A stretch of DNA of 64,000 bases from an uncultured Acetatifactor sp. (GTDB lineage Bacteria; Bacillota; Clostridia; Lachnospirales; Lachnospiraceae), in the NCBI GenBank assembly GCA_910584375.1, contig CAJUAH010000010.1, positions 66,456 through 130,455 of the forward strand, written 5' to 3'. Made by a program: the position numbers and the translations under genes. The notes beneath the pieces are model-generated. The model worked only from the letters and a program-made list of their open reading frames with translations, made no database searches and was not told the DNA's origin. Of this stretch, positions 42,539-51,610 are shown piece after piece. Each line of letters opens with the position of its first letter. Position 1 is the stretch's first letter.

Positions 42539-44725
42539 GGAGGTTCCGTCTCCAGCCGCGGAGGGCGGCGCGGGGGTAGGCTCCGGTGTGGGCCAGGGCA
42601 ATACCGCCTCGGCCGGTCTTTCCAGATCGCCTGCCGTCTTTTCCTCGTCCAGGCACTGCCGGATCACACTATAGTAATTATTGCGCAGAATATAGGCGCT
42701 GAAATTATATCTGTCCTTCACATCCTGTCTGGCCGCCTCCATATAGGCGTCCTGCTCTTCCTGCGTCATTTCCACCTTAAACGTAGTAGTCTTGGCCTTG
42801 CGGCTGTACGCTACCGTATCCGTCACAAAACTGCGGTCCAAAAAGACTACCATTCCCTCCTGATCGGAGAAGATATCCCGGCCCGCATACATTCTGGCGT
42901 CGTAGTCAAATCCAAACAGATTCAGCAGCGTGGGCAACAGGTCCATGGAACCGCACACCTTATCCACCACCACCGGCTCCTCCATTGCGGCGTTCCACAG
43001 GATCAGGCTGTTGCGGTAAGTATCCATGTCCTGAGACAGATCACGGCCCGCCAGCTCCTCATATTGCTCCTGGGTCATACCGTAGGGATAATGATCCGCG
43101 CTGAGACAGATCACCGTGTTTTCCAACTGTCCCGCGGCCTCCAGCTGCTCCAGCAGATTGGCCATGGCTTTATCCAGCTCAATATGACAGGCGATATAAG
43201 CCTGCGCATTCTCCGACATCTCCAGTCCCTGCACTTCCTCCTTGTGCCAGCTGGACATCCGATTGCCGGAAAAACTGTAGTTCATATGTCCGGACACCGT
43301 CATATAATACACGTTAAAGCGGTCAAGATTCACATACTCCGGCACTGTCCCCAGCATCATCTCATAGTCCGACGCGGGCCAGGCGCCCGCATGTTCCATA
43401 TAAAACAGCTTGTCGCCGTACTCCGCCTCCGACAGATCTCCCAGCTTGGATGCCTTGAGATCGTAGCCCAGATTGGGATGTGTGCGGTATCGGTCATAAT
43501 AAGAAAGAGTATTGTTGTGATAAGCCCAGCTGTAGACCCCTTCCTTGGCAAAAAAGCGAGGCAGCGAATAGGCCCAGTCCATCCCGATATTGGCGCTGGT
43601 ACGCATGCTGAACTGCCCGTCGGGAATCAGCCCCGTCATATTTACATACTCGCCGTCGCTGGTACTGGTACTCCACAGAGGCACATAGTAATTGTTGAAC
43701 ACAAACCCGGAATTGACCATCTTATATAAAGTGGGGGTCAGCTCTTCCCGGATGGCATAGGTGGAAAAACCCTCCGCTGTCAGAAAGATCAGATTGTACC
43801 CCTCGAACATTCCCGTGTACTCATTGCGGTTGGTGGGCTGCACATTCCCCAGATAATTCGCCAGCCACTCCGTCTCCTTCTTGCCGGAGGACAGCTCCGT
43901 CAGCCTGTTCATATCCAGGTTCCACGCATTGGGAGAGGTATCCAGCACCGGTTCCTCCGGCTCGGGAGTACCGATCGGTTCCTCCGGCTCCGGCGTCTGC
44001 TCCGTACCCGGCAGGGAGGTCTCCGGGTTCTCCGGACCTTTCTGGGCCAGCTGTACGTCAGGATCCGTCCTCTCTGAACCAGACCTGTCAAACAGGGAGG
44101 ATATCGCTCCTCCCAGCTCGTAGGCGCCGTCCCGCTGCACCATGGCCATGACGCCCATTTCCCGCATCACCGATATGGGATCGTAAAACTCCCTGTATTC
44201 TTCCGCATACAAAGTATCCAGCAGATTTCCTATCTGCATAACGCTTACACTGTAAATAAGCGCCACTCCCGCAATCAGTCCCATACGCAGTTTTTTAATG
44301 GAATTTAAATGCGGCAGTTCCCAGGTTGTCATATATTTCCACAGTCCCACGCCCACCAGCGGCAGCGCCAGCAAAAGCAGCAACGGCGAGGCGTGGAGCA
44401 GACCCACCAAAGCCTCCCGCCAATAATTGGTCAGCGCATCCTGCCCGCCCATCACTATAGCCTTGATCTGCAGAGGCTGTTGAAATATGCGAAAATATAC
44501 AGTCTGCACAAAAAAGACCATATATTCCAGTATGGTCATGATCCAAAAAGCCCTGTGCCTGGCGCGTCTGTTCAGACTGCCGCTGATCAAAGCCTGTACG
44601 GCGGCGATCAGCGCAATCAGCCCCAACGAAAAAACAGGATTAACGCCCACCAGGCCAAAACAGCCCAGGTGGAACACGATCTCCATATAGATTAATATTC
44701 CCGCGTAAATAAACCAACTTGACAT
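42533..44725 (-). CDS. LTA synthase / phosphoglycerol transferase-like sulfatase
   Basis: 730 residues. About five membrane helices fill residues 1-175; a Pro/Glu-rich linker at about 220-255 leads to an extracellular sulfatase-fold domain (about 290-640). The nucleophile Thr is in LWSTSTSDGEYVNM, the metal sites include IFLTAEGFSTYAIR and ICLSADHYPYGMT, and TVSGHMNYSF is typical. This is the LtaS/MdoB layout: transfer of glycerol phosphate to a lipid or glycan outside. The product polymer is not known. It is 3'-overlapped by the plus-strand DUF5721 gene. Confidence 0.9.
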   Translation of the reverse strand: MSSWFIYAGILIYMEIVFHLGCFGLVGVNPVFSLGLIALIAAVQALISGSLNRRARHRAFWIMTILEYMVFFVQTVYFRIFQQPLQIKAIVMGGQDALTNYWREALVGLLHASPLLLLLALPLVGVGLWKYMTTWELPHLNSIKKLRMGLIAGVALIYSVSVMQIGNLLDTLYAEEYREFYDPISVMREMGVMAMVQRDGAYELGGAISSLFDRSGSERTDPDVQLAQKGPENPETSLPGTEQTPEPEEPIGTPEPEEPVLDTSPNAWNLDMNRLTELSSGKKETEWLANYLGNVQPTNRNEYTGMFEGYNLIFLTAEGFSTYAIREELTPTLYKMVNSGFVFNNYYVPLWSTSTSDGEYVNMTGLIPDGQFSMRTSANIGMDWAYSLPRFFAKEGVYSWAYHNNTLSYYDRYRTHPNLGYDLKASKLGDLSEAEYGDKLFYMEHAGAWPASDYEMMLGTVPEYVNLDRFNVYYMTVSGHMNYSFSGNRMSSWHKEEVQGLEMSENAQAYIACHIELDKAMANLLEQLEAAGQLENTVICLSADHYPYGMTQEQYEELAGRDLSQDMDTYRNSLILWNAAMEEPVVVDKVCGSMDLLPTLLNLFGFDYDARMYAGRDIFSDQEGMVVFLDRSFVTDTVAYSRKAKTTTFKVEMTQEEQDAYMEAARQDVKDRYNFSAYILRNNYYSVIRQCLDEEKTAGDLERPAEAVLPWPTPEPTPAPPSAAGDGTSS

Positions 44726-44843
44726 AGCTTTTATTTCATCCTTTGTCCCTTCAACCTACATTATATGCCACGCTCTTCTGCCCCTTGCGTGTGCCGCATT
44801 ATCGCAAAACATCCCGTCTCTGCGTTCTTTCCCTTACCTTATA

Positions 44844-45200
44844 TCACTTTTTCGACTTGGGATTGAAGACCAGGCTTGCCAGATAACCGAATATCAGCGC
44901 CGCCGAAGTGCCCACCGCGCCGGCCTTGAAACCGCCCGCCCACAGGCCCAGCAGCCCCTGTTCATCCACGGCCTCCTTGACGCCTTTCATCAGCACATTG
45001 CCAAATCCCAACAACGGCACGCTGGCGCCCGCGCCCGCAAACTCCTGAAACGGCTCATACCAGCCAAATACGCTGATGCAGGCTCCCAGTACCACCAGCA
45101 GAACCATGATCCTACCGGGCATCATCTTCGTTTTTTCCATTAATATCTGCACCAATGCGCAGATCAGTCCGCCCACCCAAAAAGCATTGATATAATCCAC
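44844..45200 (-). CDS. spoVAE: stage V sporulation protein AE
   Basis: 118 residues from a GTG at 45200, with AAGGAG eight bases upstream. The frame is open further but that extension does not look like SpoVAE. YINAFWVGGLICALVQILME and GASVPLLGFGNVLMKGVKEA are typical. Three or so membrane helices. SpoVA proteins move dipicolinic acid into and out of the spore. Together with SpoVAD this shows that the organism can form spores, or recently could. Confidence 0.92.
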   Translation of the reverse strand: MDYINAFWVGGLICALVQILMEKTKMMPGRIMVLLVVLGACISVFGWYEPFQEFAGAGASVPLLGFGNVLMKGVKEAVDEQGLLGLWAGGFKAGAVGTSAALIFGYLASLVFNPKSKK

Positions 45201-45289
45201 TTTCCACACTCCTTCCACAGCCGCATAAAACAGCGATCTTTTTATGAAAGTAGTATCTGCGGTAAGCTTTAAATTTATTCCATGAAACA

Positions 45290-45541
45290 CTATCCCGGCA
45301 TGTCCACATCCGGCTCGTCAAACTCCGCCGTGACATAGAAACCCCGGGATTTCTCCTGAATATCAATCACTTTGCCTGTCCGGGACTGCAGCCTGCAACG
45401 AAAGGGGATATTGCCCGACATGGCCAGGGAGGGATCAATGATGTAATAGTAATTGCTGGGTAAAAGTCCTTCCGTAATGGTCACATCCTGACCCACTTCC
45501 AATAACCCCTGCCGCTCCATCTTGAACTCCATCCTGCGCAT
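45290..45541 (-). CDS. hypothetical protein between spoVAD and spoVAE
   Basis: 83 residues from the ATG at 45541. Beta-rich, with GLLEVGQDVTITEGLLPSNY and GFYVTAEFDEPDVDM at the C-terminus. No membrane helix. No family recognised. It lies 100 bases after spoVAD and 90 bases before spoVAE on the same strand, so it may be cotranscribed with them. Codon use looks the same as in its neighbours. Confidence 0.5.
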   Translation of the reverse strand: MRRMEFKMERQGLLEVGQDVTITEGLLPSNYYYIIDPSLAMSGNIPFRCRLQSRTGKVIDIQEKSRGFYVTAEFDEPDVDMPG

Positions 45542-45640
45542 ACTGCCTGCCGCCTTCCTGCCCCTTTTGAAAAGCATTGTACTAAAAAAAACGGCGCAAT
45601 GCAATAGATATTCACAATCTTAAGAATTTTGTCCAAAATA

Positions 45641-46675
45641 TCACAATGCCTCCAGCACCACCCCGTGGGCAATCCCGGGCACACTCTTTCCCTCGTTGAA
45701 ACTGGTCTTGCTCAGCAACGCGCCGGTGGGCATGAACAGTACTTTCTTCCAGTGATGCTCCTCCAGCTGTTTCAATATATAGGCGGAGAGCGTCACCGCG
45801 CTGCAGCCGCACCCGCTGCCTCCGGCATGGGTATCCTGAGAACCGGCGTCAAAGATCTCTATGCCGCAGTCCATATGCTGCCTTGCGATATCATAGCCCC
45901 GATCCCGCAGCAGCTCCAGCAGCACCGTCTGTCCCACACTGCCCAGATCGCCGGTGACGATCCGGTCATACTCCTCCGGCATCACGTTAAAATCCAGAAA
46001 ATGCTGTACCAGGGTATCCGCCGCCGCCGGCGCCATGCAGGCTCCCATATTCATGGAGTCCTTCAATCCGAAGTCCACGATTCTGCCCACGGTCATACCT
46101 GTGATCGCCGCCCGGGGCACACGCCCCTGAGATCCGGTCTCCTGTCCGGCTCCCAGAATAAACGCACCGCTGCCCGTCACCGTCCAGCTGGCGGACAGCG
46201 GTCTCTGGTTCCCGTATTCCAGCGGAAAGCGGAACTCCTTCTCCGCGCTGGCAAAATGGCTGGAGGTCACGCAGGCCACATAGTCAGCATGCCCCGCCGA
46301 CACCGCCATGGCGCCCAGAGTCAGCGCCTCCCCGCAGGTGGAGCATGCTCCGTAGACTCCCAGCAGCGGGATCTGGTAGGAGGCGATCCCAAAGGAAGTG
46401 GCGATGGACTGCCCCAGCAGATCCCCGGCAAAGAGATACCGGATGTCCTCCTGCGTTTTTCCGGCTTTTCCCAGCGCCATATAGACTGCGTCTTTCTGCA
46501 GGTTGCTCTCCGCCTCCTCCCAGGTGTTACAGCCAAAGAGATCATCCGTGCCCACCAGGTCGAACAGATCGCCCAGCGGACCCTCTCCCTCTTTTTTGCC
46601 CACAATGCTGGCGCTGGCCAGAATATATACCCTGTTTTCTAACGTAATACTGGATTTTCCCGTCATCTGATTCAT
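45641..46675 (-). CDS. spoVAD: stage V sporulation protein AD
   Basis: 344 residues from the ATG at 46675, with AAAGGGG six bases upstream. It has a thiolase-like fold, with GPLGDLFDLVGTDDLFGCNT, GVYGACSTCGEALTLGAMAV and GGSGCGCSAVTLSAYIL. SpoVAD binds dipicolinic acid for loading into the spore. The expected partner spoVAC is not present next to it. Confidence 0.94.
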   Translation of the reverse strand: MNQMTGKSSITLENRVYILASASIVGKKEGEGPLGDLFDLVGTDDLFGCNTWEEAESNLQKDAVYMALGKAGKTQEDIRYLFAGDLLGQSIATSFGIASYQIPLLGVYGACSTCGEALTLGAMAVSAGHADYVACVTSSHFASAEKEFRFPLEYGNQRPLSASWTVTGSGAFILGAGQETGSQGRVPRAAITGMTVGRIVDFGLKDSMNMGACMAPAAADTLVQHFLDFNVMPEEYDRIVTGDLGSVGQTVLLELLRDRGYDIARQHMDCGIEIFDAGSQDTHAGGSGCGCSAVTLSAYILKQLEEHHWKKVLFMPTGALLSKTSFNEGKSVPGIAHGVVLEAL

Positions 46676-46765
46676 CGTTTTCCCCTTTCCGCACAACACA
46701 AGCCTTTTGCGGAATAGTATATCCTTTTCGGGGCCGCTTATTCCCCATAGACGGTTTCACAGCAT

Positions 46766-48070
46766 CTATATCCCTTCTCCTGAAACAGAATCGCACAAAA
46801 CCATGACATCCAACACAAAATTTCCATTTTCCGTATAACAGAACATTTCACCCTCCAGCCTCTCCGCCGCCTCCCGCACGGTGGCAAGTCCAAAACCGTG
46901 GTCATGCCCTTCTTTGCTGGTGGCAGGTATCTCTCCCCGTTTCACACACAGCTCCTCCCGGCACCGATTCCGTATCCGTATGATGAGATGTTTCCTGTTA
47001 TATTTCATCTGTACCGATATCTCCCGCTTTTCCACGGCAAGCCCCTTCAGCGCGTCGCAGGCGTTTTCCAGCCCGTTGGAAAGTATCTGGCACAATTCCA
47101 TATAGGGCTGCTCCTCGTCCCCGATTTGTATATCCATCCTGCACTCCGCCCCCAGCTCCTCCAGTTTTCGGAAGTAATGGGTAAATACCGCGTTGAGATA
47201 GGGATTGGCGCAGAACTGCCGGGGCAGAGTATCCATCTCGCTCTCCACGCCCTTCAGATACTCCACAGCCTCCTTTATCCTGCCCGCGGTGAGCAGGCCG
47301 GAAAGCGTAGCCGTATACCCTTTCATATCATGTTTCATCTTCCTGATGCGCTGCTGATTTTCCAACTGCGCCTCCAGTGTGTTCTTTTGTTCCTGCAGCA
47401 CCCGCTCTCCCTGCTGTTTCCGATACAGCAAAAGCTGTCGGTACATGGCTATAAACATCGTGGCGTAAGTCATGGGCATCAACGTCAATATCAGCAAAAA
47501 GGCAGGCAGTTCCCGGGGTCTGGCGGTGATAATGACCGGAAAATTGGCGCTCACAGCCAGCAGGATATAGTAGAGTCCCGTCATGCCCGCAAAGATCCCC
47601 CAGCCGCTCGCCACCGATTCCTGAAGTTCCATATAGGGCCTGCGCAGATAGCGGACCGCCACCCACTCCGCCAAAGGGAACAGCGCCAGTCTCCCCAGGA
47701 ACATCAAAATATACTGTTGACCCCCCAAATAATAATCCGCCACATTGGTCACCGCGATAATCCACAGCGCAACCGTGTCCGCCAGTCCAAACGTAAAGAA
47801 AAAGCGGCCCTTTTTATCCCTGGAAACAAACCAGAAAAATAGCAGGCTCGGCAAGGTGCAAGTCAGTATGAACACCTTTCCCATAACCCCTGCCCCAAAG
47901 CGCGCCACTCCCGCCACATTCAGGGCAATCAGCGGACCCATCGCGGCTGCTGTGAGCCATAAGGTCTTCTTTCGCGGATACCGGGAACGATACAGCAGCA
48001 TAAAAAGTATTAATATGTGAAGCAGTGACCACAGCACCGATAAATCCCGCAGCAGCGTCATATTCTCCAT
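46766..48070 (-). CDS. GHKL-type sensor histidine kinase (AgrC-like)
   Basis: 434 residues from the ATG at 48070, with GGGAGG upstream. Six membrane helices fill residues 1-215, then a coiled linker (QQGERVLQEQKNTLEAQLEN), the phospho-acceptor His in RKMKHDMKGY, and a GHKL ATPase (LSNGLENACDALK, DHGFGLATVREAAERL). This is the layout of AgrC/ComD/FsrC-type peptide receptors, but no autoinducer gene or LytTR response regulator is adjacent, so the partner must be elsewhere. Confidence 0.87.
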   Translation of the reverse strand: MENMTLLRDLSVLWSLLHILILFMLLYRSRYPRKKTLWLTAAAMGPLIALNVAGVARFGAGVMGKVFILTCTLPSLLFFWFVSRDKKGRFFFTFGLADTVALWIIAVTNVADYYLGGQQYILMFLGRLALFPLAEWVAVRYLRRPYMELQESVASGWGIFAGMTGLYYILLAVSANFPVIITARPRELPAFLLILTLMPMTYATMFIAMYRQLLLYRKQQGERVLQEQKNTLEAQLENQQRIRKMKHDMKGYTATLSGLLTAGRIKEAVEYLKGVESEMDTLPRQFCANPYLNAVFTHYFRKLEELGAECRMDIQIGDEEQPYMELCQILSNGLENACDALKGLAVEKREISVQMKYNRKHLIIRIRNRCREELCVKRGEIPATSKEGHDHGFGLATVREAAERLEGEMFCYTENGNFVLDVMVLCDSVSGEGI

Positions 48071-48247
48071 TAACCTCCCACAACAGTCCTTTCCCCTGTT
48101 TTCTTCAGGGGCAGAAGTCTGTGTCATTTCCTATAATTATATCACGCCTCGCCCACAGGTTGCCGCTAATTTTGTTCCAAATCCTGCTAATTTCGTCATT
48201 ATGGGCGTATAAAATGGGGGCGGCGTCTTACGGTCGGAATCAATAGT

Positions 48248-48278
48248 CAAAAAAGGACCGCCCATGCAGTCCTTTTTG
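48248..48278 (-). terminator. terminator after the SH3-domain gene
   Basis: On the minus strand the stem AAAAAGGAC / GTCCTTTTTT with a ten-base loop is followed by a T-run within the second arm. It lies 17 bases after the stop at 48295 and ends the trpS-SH3 transcript. Confidence 0.75.
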
Positions 48279-48294
48279 ATTGTTACCGGATATT

Positions 48295-48819
48295 TTATTC
48301 TGTCACCTCCGCCGTGACCAGATACTGGCTCACCGCGTATACTACCTGCCCGTTGTATTCCAGCCGCGACCAGCCCGTGGCGGCGTTAATACCTGTTCTG
48401 CGCGCGTTCTGACCGTTGCTGAGCTGCGTAACCACCGTCAGCTGTCCCTGATCGGTGCTGGGCTCGCTGCGCAGGTTCGTCACTTCCTTGGCCGTCACAT
48501 ACTCGTCCACACTGTCAAACTCCATACCCAGCGGATTCTCCGGCTCGGAAGGCTCCTCCGAGGGCAACGGTTCTTCCGACTCGCCGGAAGTCTCGACCGA
48601 GCTGGGCTGCGTCCCCCAGTTCGCGATGGAATCCTGAGAATTCTCCGTGCCTGTTCCAGGCAGCGCGCCCGTGTGATTGGCATGCGTAACCTTCCACACC
48701 ACAAAGCAGAACAGCACCACCACTATGACCAATATTACCATGCCGATCAAAAGCTGCATGGGATTCATTTTTTCCTCTTCCAGGGCGGATGCCCTGTCAT
48801 CCTCATAATTACGTCTCAT
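48295..48819 (-). CDS. SH3b-domain membrane-anchored protein
   Basis: 174 residues. A cytoplasmic start, one membrane helix (LLIGMVILVIVVVLFCFVVW), a Ser/Glu-rich linker and a C-terminal bacterial SH3 domain (VTNLRSEPSTDQGQLTVVTQ, then GWSRLEYNGQVVYA). SH3b domains bind the cell wall. Its start overlaps the 3' end of trpS by 11 bases. The linker is of the type EEPLPSEEPSEPENP, so the domain sits away from the membrane. Confidence 0.8.
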   Translation of the reverse strand: MRRNYEDDRASALEEEKMNPMQLLIGMVILVIVVVLFCFVVWKVTHANHTGALPGTGTENSQDSIANWGTQPSSVETSGESEEPLPSEEPSEPENPLGMEFDSVDEYVTAKEVTNLRSEPSTDQGQLTVVTQLSNGQNARRTGINAATGWSRLEYNGQVVYAVSQYLVTAEVTE

Positions 48820-49894
48820 ACTTTTTAACCTGTTCCTCTATCAGATCCATATCTTCAAAATAATTGATACGCATCGCGCTCCTGACCTGATCCAGTGTCC
48901 GGGCCGCCGTCTCCCTCGCCGCCTCACTGCCCTTTTTCAGGATATCGTATATCGCGGGTATGTCCTTTTCATACTCTCTGCGCCGCTGCCGGATGGGCTC
49001 CAGCTCCTCCTGCATCACACTGTTTAACAGTTTCTTGACCTTTACATCCCCCAGGCCGCCCCGTGTGTAATGATCCTTGAGTTCCTGCAGGCAGGAATAT
49101 TCCGGCAGATACCGCTCAAAATGCTCGTCCCTGCAAAAAGCGTCCAGATATGTGAACACCGTATTCCCTTCCAGATGACCGGGATCGGACACCTGGAGAT
49201 GCAGAGGATCCGTATACATGCTCATGACCTGTTTTTTCACGTCCTCCGGGCTGTCGGCCAGATAGATGCAGTTCCCCAGGGACTTGCTCATCTTGGCCTT
49301 GCCGTCCACGCCGGGAAGACGCAGGCAGGCCGCGTTCTGCGGGATCAGCGCCTGGGGTTCCACCAGCACCGGAGCATATATGCTGTTAAACTTGTGTACA
49401 ATCTCTCTGGCCTGCTCGATCATGGGCAGCTGATCCTCTCCCACGGGAACCGTGGTGGCCTTAAACGCCGTGATATCCGATGCCTGGCTGATGGGATAGG
49501 TAAAAAATCCCACCGGGATGCTGGCCTCAAAATTGCGCATCTGGATCTCGTTTTTTACCGTTGGATTCCTCTGAAGACGGGAGACCGTCACCAGATTCAT
49601 ATAATAAAAGGAGAGCTCCGTCAACTCGGGGATCTGGGACTGGATGAACAGGGTGGAGCGGGTCGGGTCAAGACCGCAGGACAGATAATCCAGCGCCACC
49701 TCCACTATGTTCTGACGCACTTTCTCAGGGTTCTCAAAATTGTCCGTAAGCGCCTGGGCGTCCGCAATCATAATAAATATCTTATCGTACTCGCCGCTGT
49801 TTTGCAGTTCCACTCTTCTTCTCAGGGAACCCACATAATGCCCCACATGCAGCCTGCCCGTGGGCCTGTCCCCCGTCAAAATAATCTTTTCCAT
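48809..49894 (-). CDS. trpS: tryptophanyl-tRNA synthetase
   Basis: 361 residues from the ATG at 49894, with GGAAAGG seven bases upstream; the open frame extends further but not the protein. TGDRPTGRLHVGHYVGSL is the HIGH motif and AKMSKSLGNCIYLA the KMSKS motif, so a class I enzyme. It charges tRNA-Trp. A small perfect hairpin lies in the leader (49961-49978). No T-box signatures were seen. Confidence 0.95.
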   Translation of the reverse strand: MEKIILTGDRPTGRLHVGHYVGSLRRRVELQNSGEYDKIFIMIADAQALTDNFENPEKVRQNIVEVALDYLSCGLDPTRSTLFIQSQIPELTELSFYYMNLVTVSRLQRNPTVKNEIQMRNFEASIPVGFFTYPISQASDITAFKATTVPVGEDQLPMIEQAREIVHKFNSIYAPVLVEPQALIPQNAACLRLPGVDGKAKMSKSLGNCIYLADSPEDVKKQVMSMYTDPLHLQVSDPGHLEGNTVFTYLDAFCRDEHFERYLPEYSCLQELKDHYTRGGLGDVKVKKLLNSVMQEELEPIRQRRREYEKDIPAIYDILKKGSEAARETAARTLDQVRSAMRINYFEDMDLIEEQVKKYET

Positions 49895-49960
49895 TGTCGA
49901 ACCTTTCCGCAGGCCGCGATCCGCGCCCGCTAAAACGCATATCGATTTATACCATAATCC

Positions 49961-49978
49961 TGTGCGCTTTGGCGCACA
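49961..49978 (-). promoter_or_regulatory. small hairpin in the trpS leader
   Basis: TGTGCGC-cttt-GGCGCACA-type inverted repeat, seven-base arms, about 65 bases before the trpS start. No T-run follows. It may stabilise the leader or bind a regulator. Confidence 0.35.
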
Positions 49979-50044
49979 TTCTGCGGCTTTACCTATTTTA
50001 CCATCTTTTTCCCCAATTGAGAAGAGCAATTTTACTTTTTCTCG

Positions 50045-51460
50045 TCACATTTTCCGAAGTCCCCTGGGATAGTGGTTTTTCAGGATCCCGGCAGCCAGCT
50101 TTCCCCACCCCAGGCTGTAGCCGTCCACCGTGACCAGATGCCAGCCCTTTTCTCCTGCCAGGGGAAAGGTCAGACCGCTCAGATAGGCGGCGGCTCGGGG
50201 CATGTCCCCCTCCCCGTCGGCGCTCACCGGGCAGACGCGCCGCACTTCCCCGGGACTAAGGGCCAGCGCCAGCGCATGGGAGGGTTCAAAGCGATTCTTT
50301 TTCAGGGCGCCCAGGTGGAGACCCGGACGCAGTACCCGCAGCCCCTTAAGGGAGGGCATATCCCCGGGCGTCAGATACAGCTGCCCGCCAAAGCGCAGCA
50401 ATATGCCTTCCGGCGAGGCGGCCAGGTTTTCCGCCGCGAACTCCTGATATTCCGGGCAGTCCTGCAAATCGCCTCCCCGTTTTCCTCCGCCGGGATCCGC
50501 GGCCGCTCTCACCGCCTCGCCCTCCCTGCGCAGCACCGCCAGACAGTGTCCCTCCCCCCGCAGCCTGTGGGGCCAGAGCCGCAGGGTCAGCCCCAGGGCG
50601 TCCTCTCCCCCCGGGATCCAGTCGGGTCTGCCGGGGGCAAAGCCCCAACGGGACGGAAGGCCCTCCGGAGACAGACACCGGGCCGGATCCAGAATCTCCA
50701 TCTCCGGATGTCTCTTCAGCAGCCTGTCCACACTCCCCTCGTTCTCCTCCGGGGCAAAGGTGCAGGTGGAGTACACCATCCTGCCGCCGGGGCGCAGCAT
50801 GGCGGCGGCGCAGTCCAGGATCCCGTCCTGCCGCCGGGCGCAGCGCTCCACATTCTCCGGGCTCCACTGCTCCCCCGCGCTTTCATTCTTGCGCAGCATC
50901 CCCTCCCCGGAACAGGGGGCGTCCACCAGGATGCGGTCAAAATAGGCCGGGAAAAATTCCGCCAGACGTTCCGGCGACTCATTTAAGACCAGCGCGTTGC
51001 GGATCCCCATACGCTCCACGTTCTCCGACAGGATCCCGGCTCTCTGGGGATGGATCTCATTGCTCACCAGCAGTCCCCGCCCTTTCATCATCGCGGCGAC
51101 CTGCGCAGTCTTGCCCCCGGGGGCGGCGCAGAGATCCAGCACCCTCTCCCCCGGCCGTGCGCCTAAAAAAATCGCCGGAGCCATGGCGCTGGGCTCCTGG
51201 ATATAATAGACCCCCGCCTCATGATAGGGGTGTTTGCCCGGCTCACCGCTGTCATAATAAAAGCCGTTCTCCTCCCAGGGCACCGGCTCCAGTTCCCAGG
51301 GACTCAGAGCCAGAAAGCGCTCCCTGCACTCCCCTGGACCGCCCTTCAACGGATTGACCCGCAGCGCCCTGTGCCGCGCGCCCTGAAACGCCTCCCGGAA
51401 GGCCCCGTACTCCGCCCCCAGCCGCGCCTGCATTCTCCGCTCAAATTCCTCCGGCAGCAT
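50045..51460 (-). CDS. rsmF: 16S rRNA m5C methyltransferase, RsmF-like
   Basis: 471 residues. VYYIQEPSAMAPAIFLGARP, VLDLCAAPGGKTAQVAAMM, VDAPCSGEGMLRKNE (Pro-Cys catalytic motif) and VYSTCTFAPEENEG show an NOL1/NOP2/Sun enzyme. The C-terminal 180 residues match the RsmF-type extension with a PUA-like end. It methylates cytosine in 16S rRNA. GGAGG precedes the ATG. The high GC and Gly/Arg/Pro content are typical of this gene. Confidence 0.88.
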   Translation of the reverse strand: MLPEEFERRMQARLGAEYGAFREAFQGARHRALRVNPLKGGPGECRERFLALSPWELEPVPWEENGFYYDSGEPGKHPYHEAGVYYIQEPSAMAPAIFLGARPGERVLDLCAAPGGKTAQVAAMMKGRGLLVSNEIHPQRAGILSENVERMGIRNALVLNESPERLAEFFPAYFDRILVDAPCSGEGMLRKNESAGEQWSPENVERCARRQDGILDCAAAMLRPGGRMVYSTCTFAPEENEGSVDRLLKRHPEMEILDPARCLSPEGLPSRWGFAPGRPDWIPGGEDALGLTLRLWPHRLRGEGHCLAVLRREGEAVRAAADPGGGKRGGDLQDCPEYQEFAAENLAASPEGILLRFGGQLYLTPGDMPSLKGLRVLRPGLHLGALKKNRFEPSHALALALSPGEVRRVCPVSADGEGDMPRAAAYLSGLTFPLAGEKGWHLVTVDGYSLGWGKLAAGILKNHYPRGLRKM

Positions 51461-51497
51461 GATCCATCCTCCTGTGTCCTACGGTATTTTGTCCATA

Positions 51498-51585
51498 CAT
51501 TTTACTCAGTATACCTTGATCCCATGCGCCCCAGCGCATATTCCAATCAGTAGAGTTAAATGCGGAGCATTTTACTCAGTATACC
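51498..51585. repeat. 18-bp direct repeat flanking a palindrome, intergenic
   Basis: CATTTTACTCAGTATACC occurs at 51498-51515 and again at 51568-51585. Between them lies ATGCGC-ccca-GCGCAT (51524-51539). Read on the minus strand each copy contains TATACT, and the copy nearer the ATPase has TTGCCC 17 bases before it, so it could be a -10 box. Confidence 0.55.
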
Positions 51586-51610
51586 ACGATTCCTCATCCC
51601 GGGCAATCCG

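Noticed and set aside
45201..45290. Longer N-terminus for SpoVAE starting at 45290
   Set aside because: The extension does not look like SpoVAE and the GTG at 45200 has a clear ribosome site eight bases upstream.
49895..50044. T-box leader before trpS
   Set aside because: No specifier loop pattern, no T-box motif and no terminator/antiterminator pair were seen; the only structure is one small hairpin.
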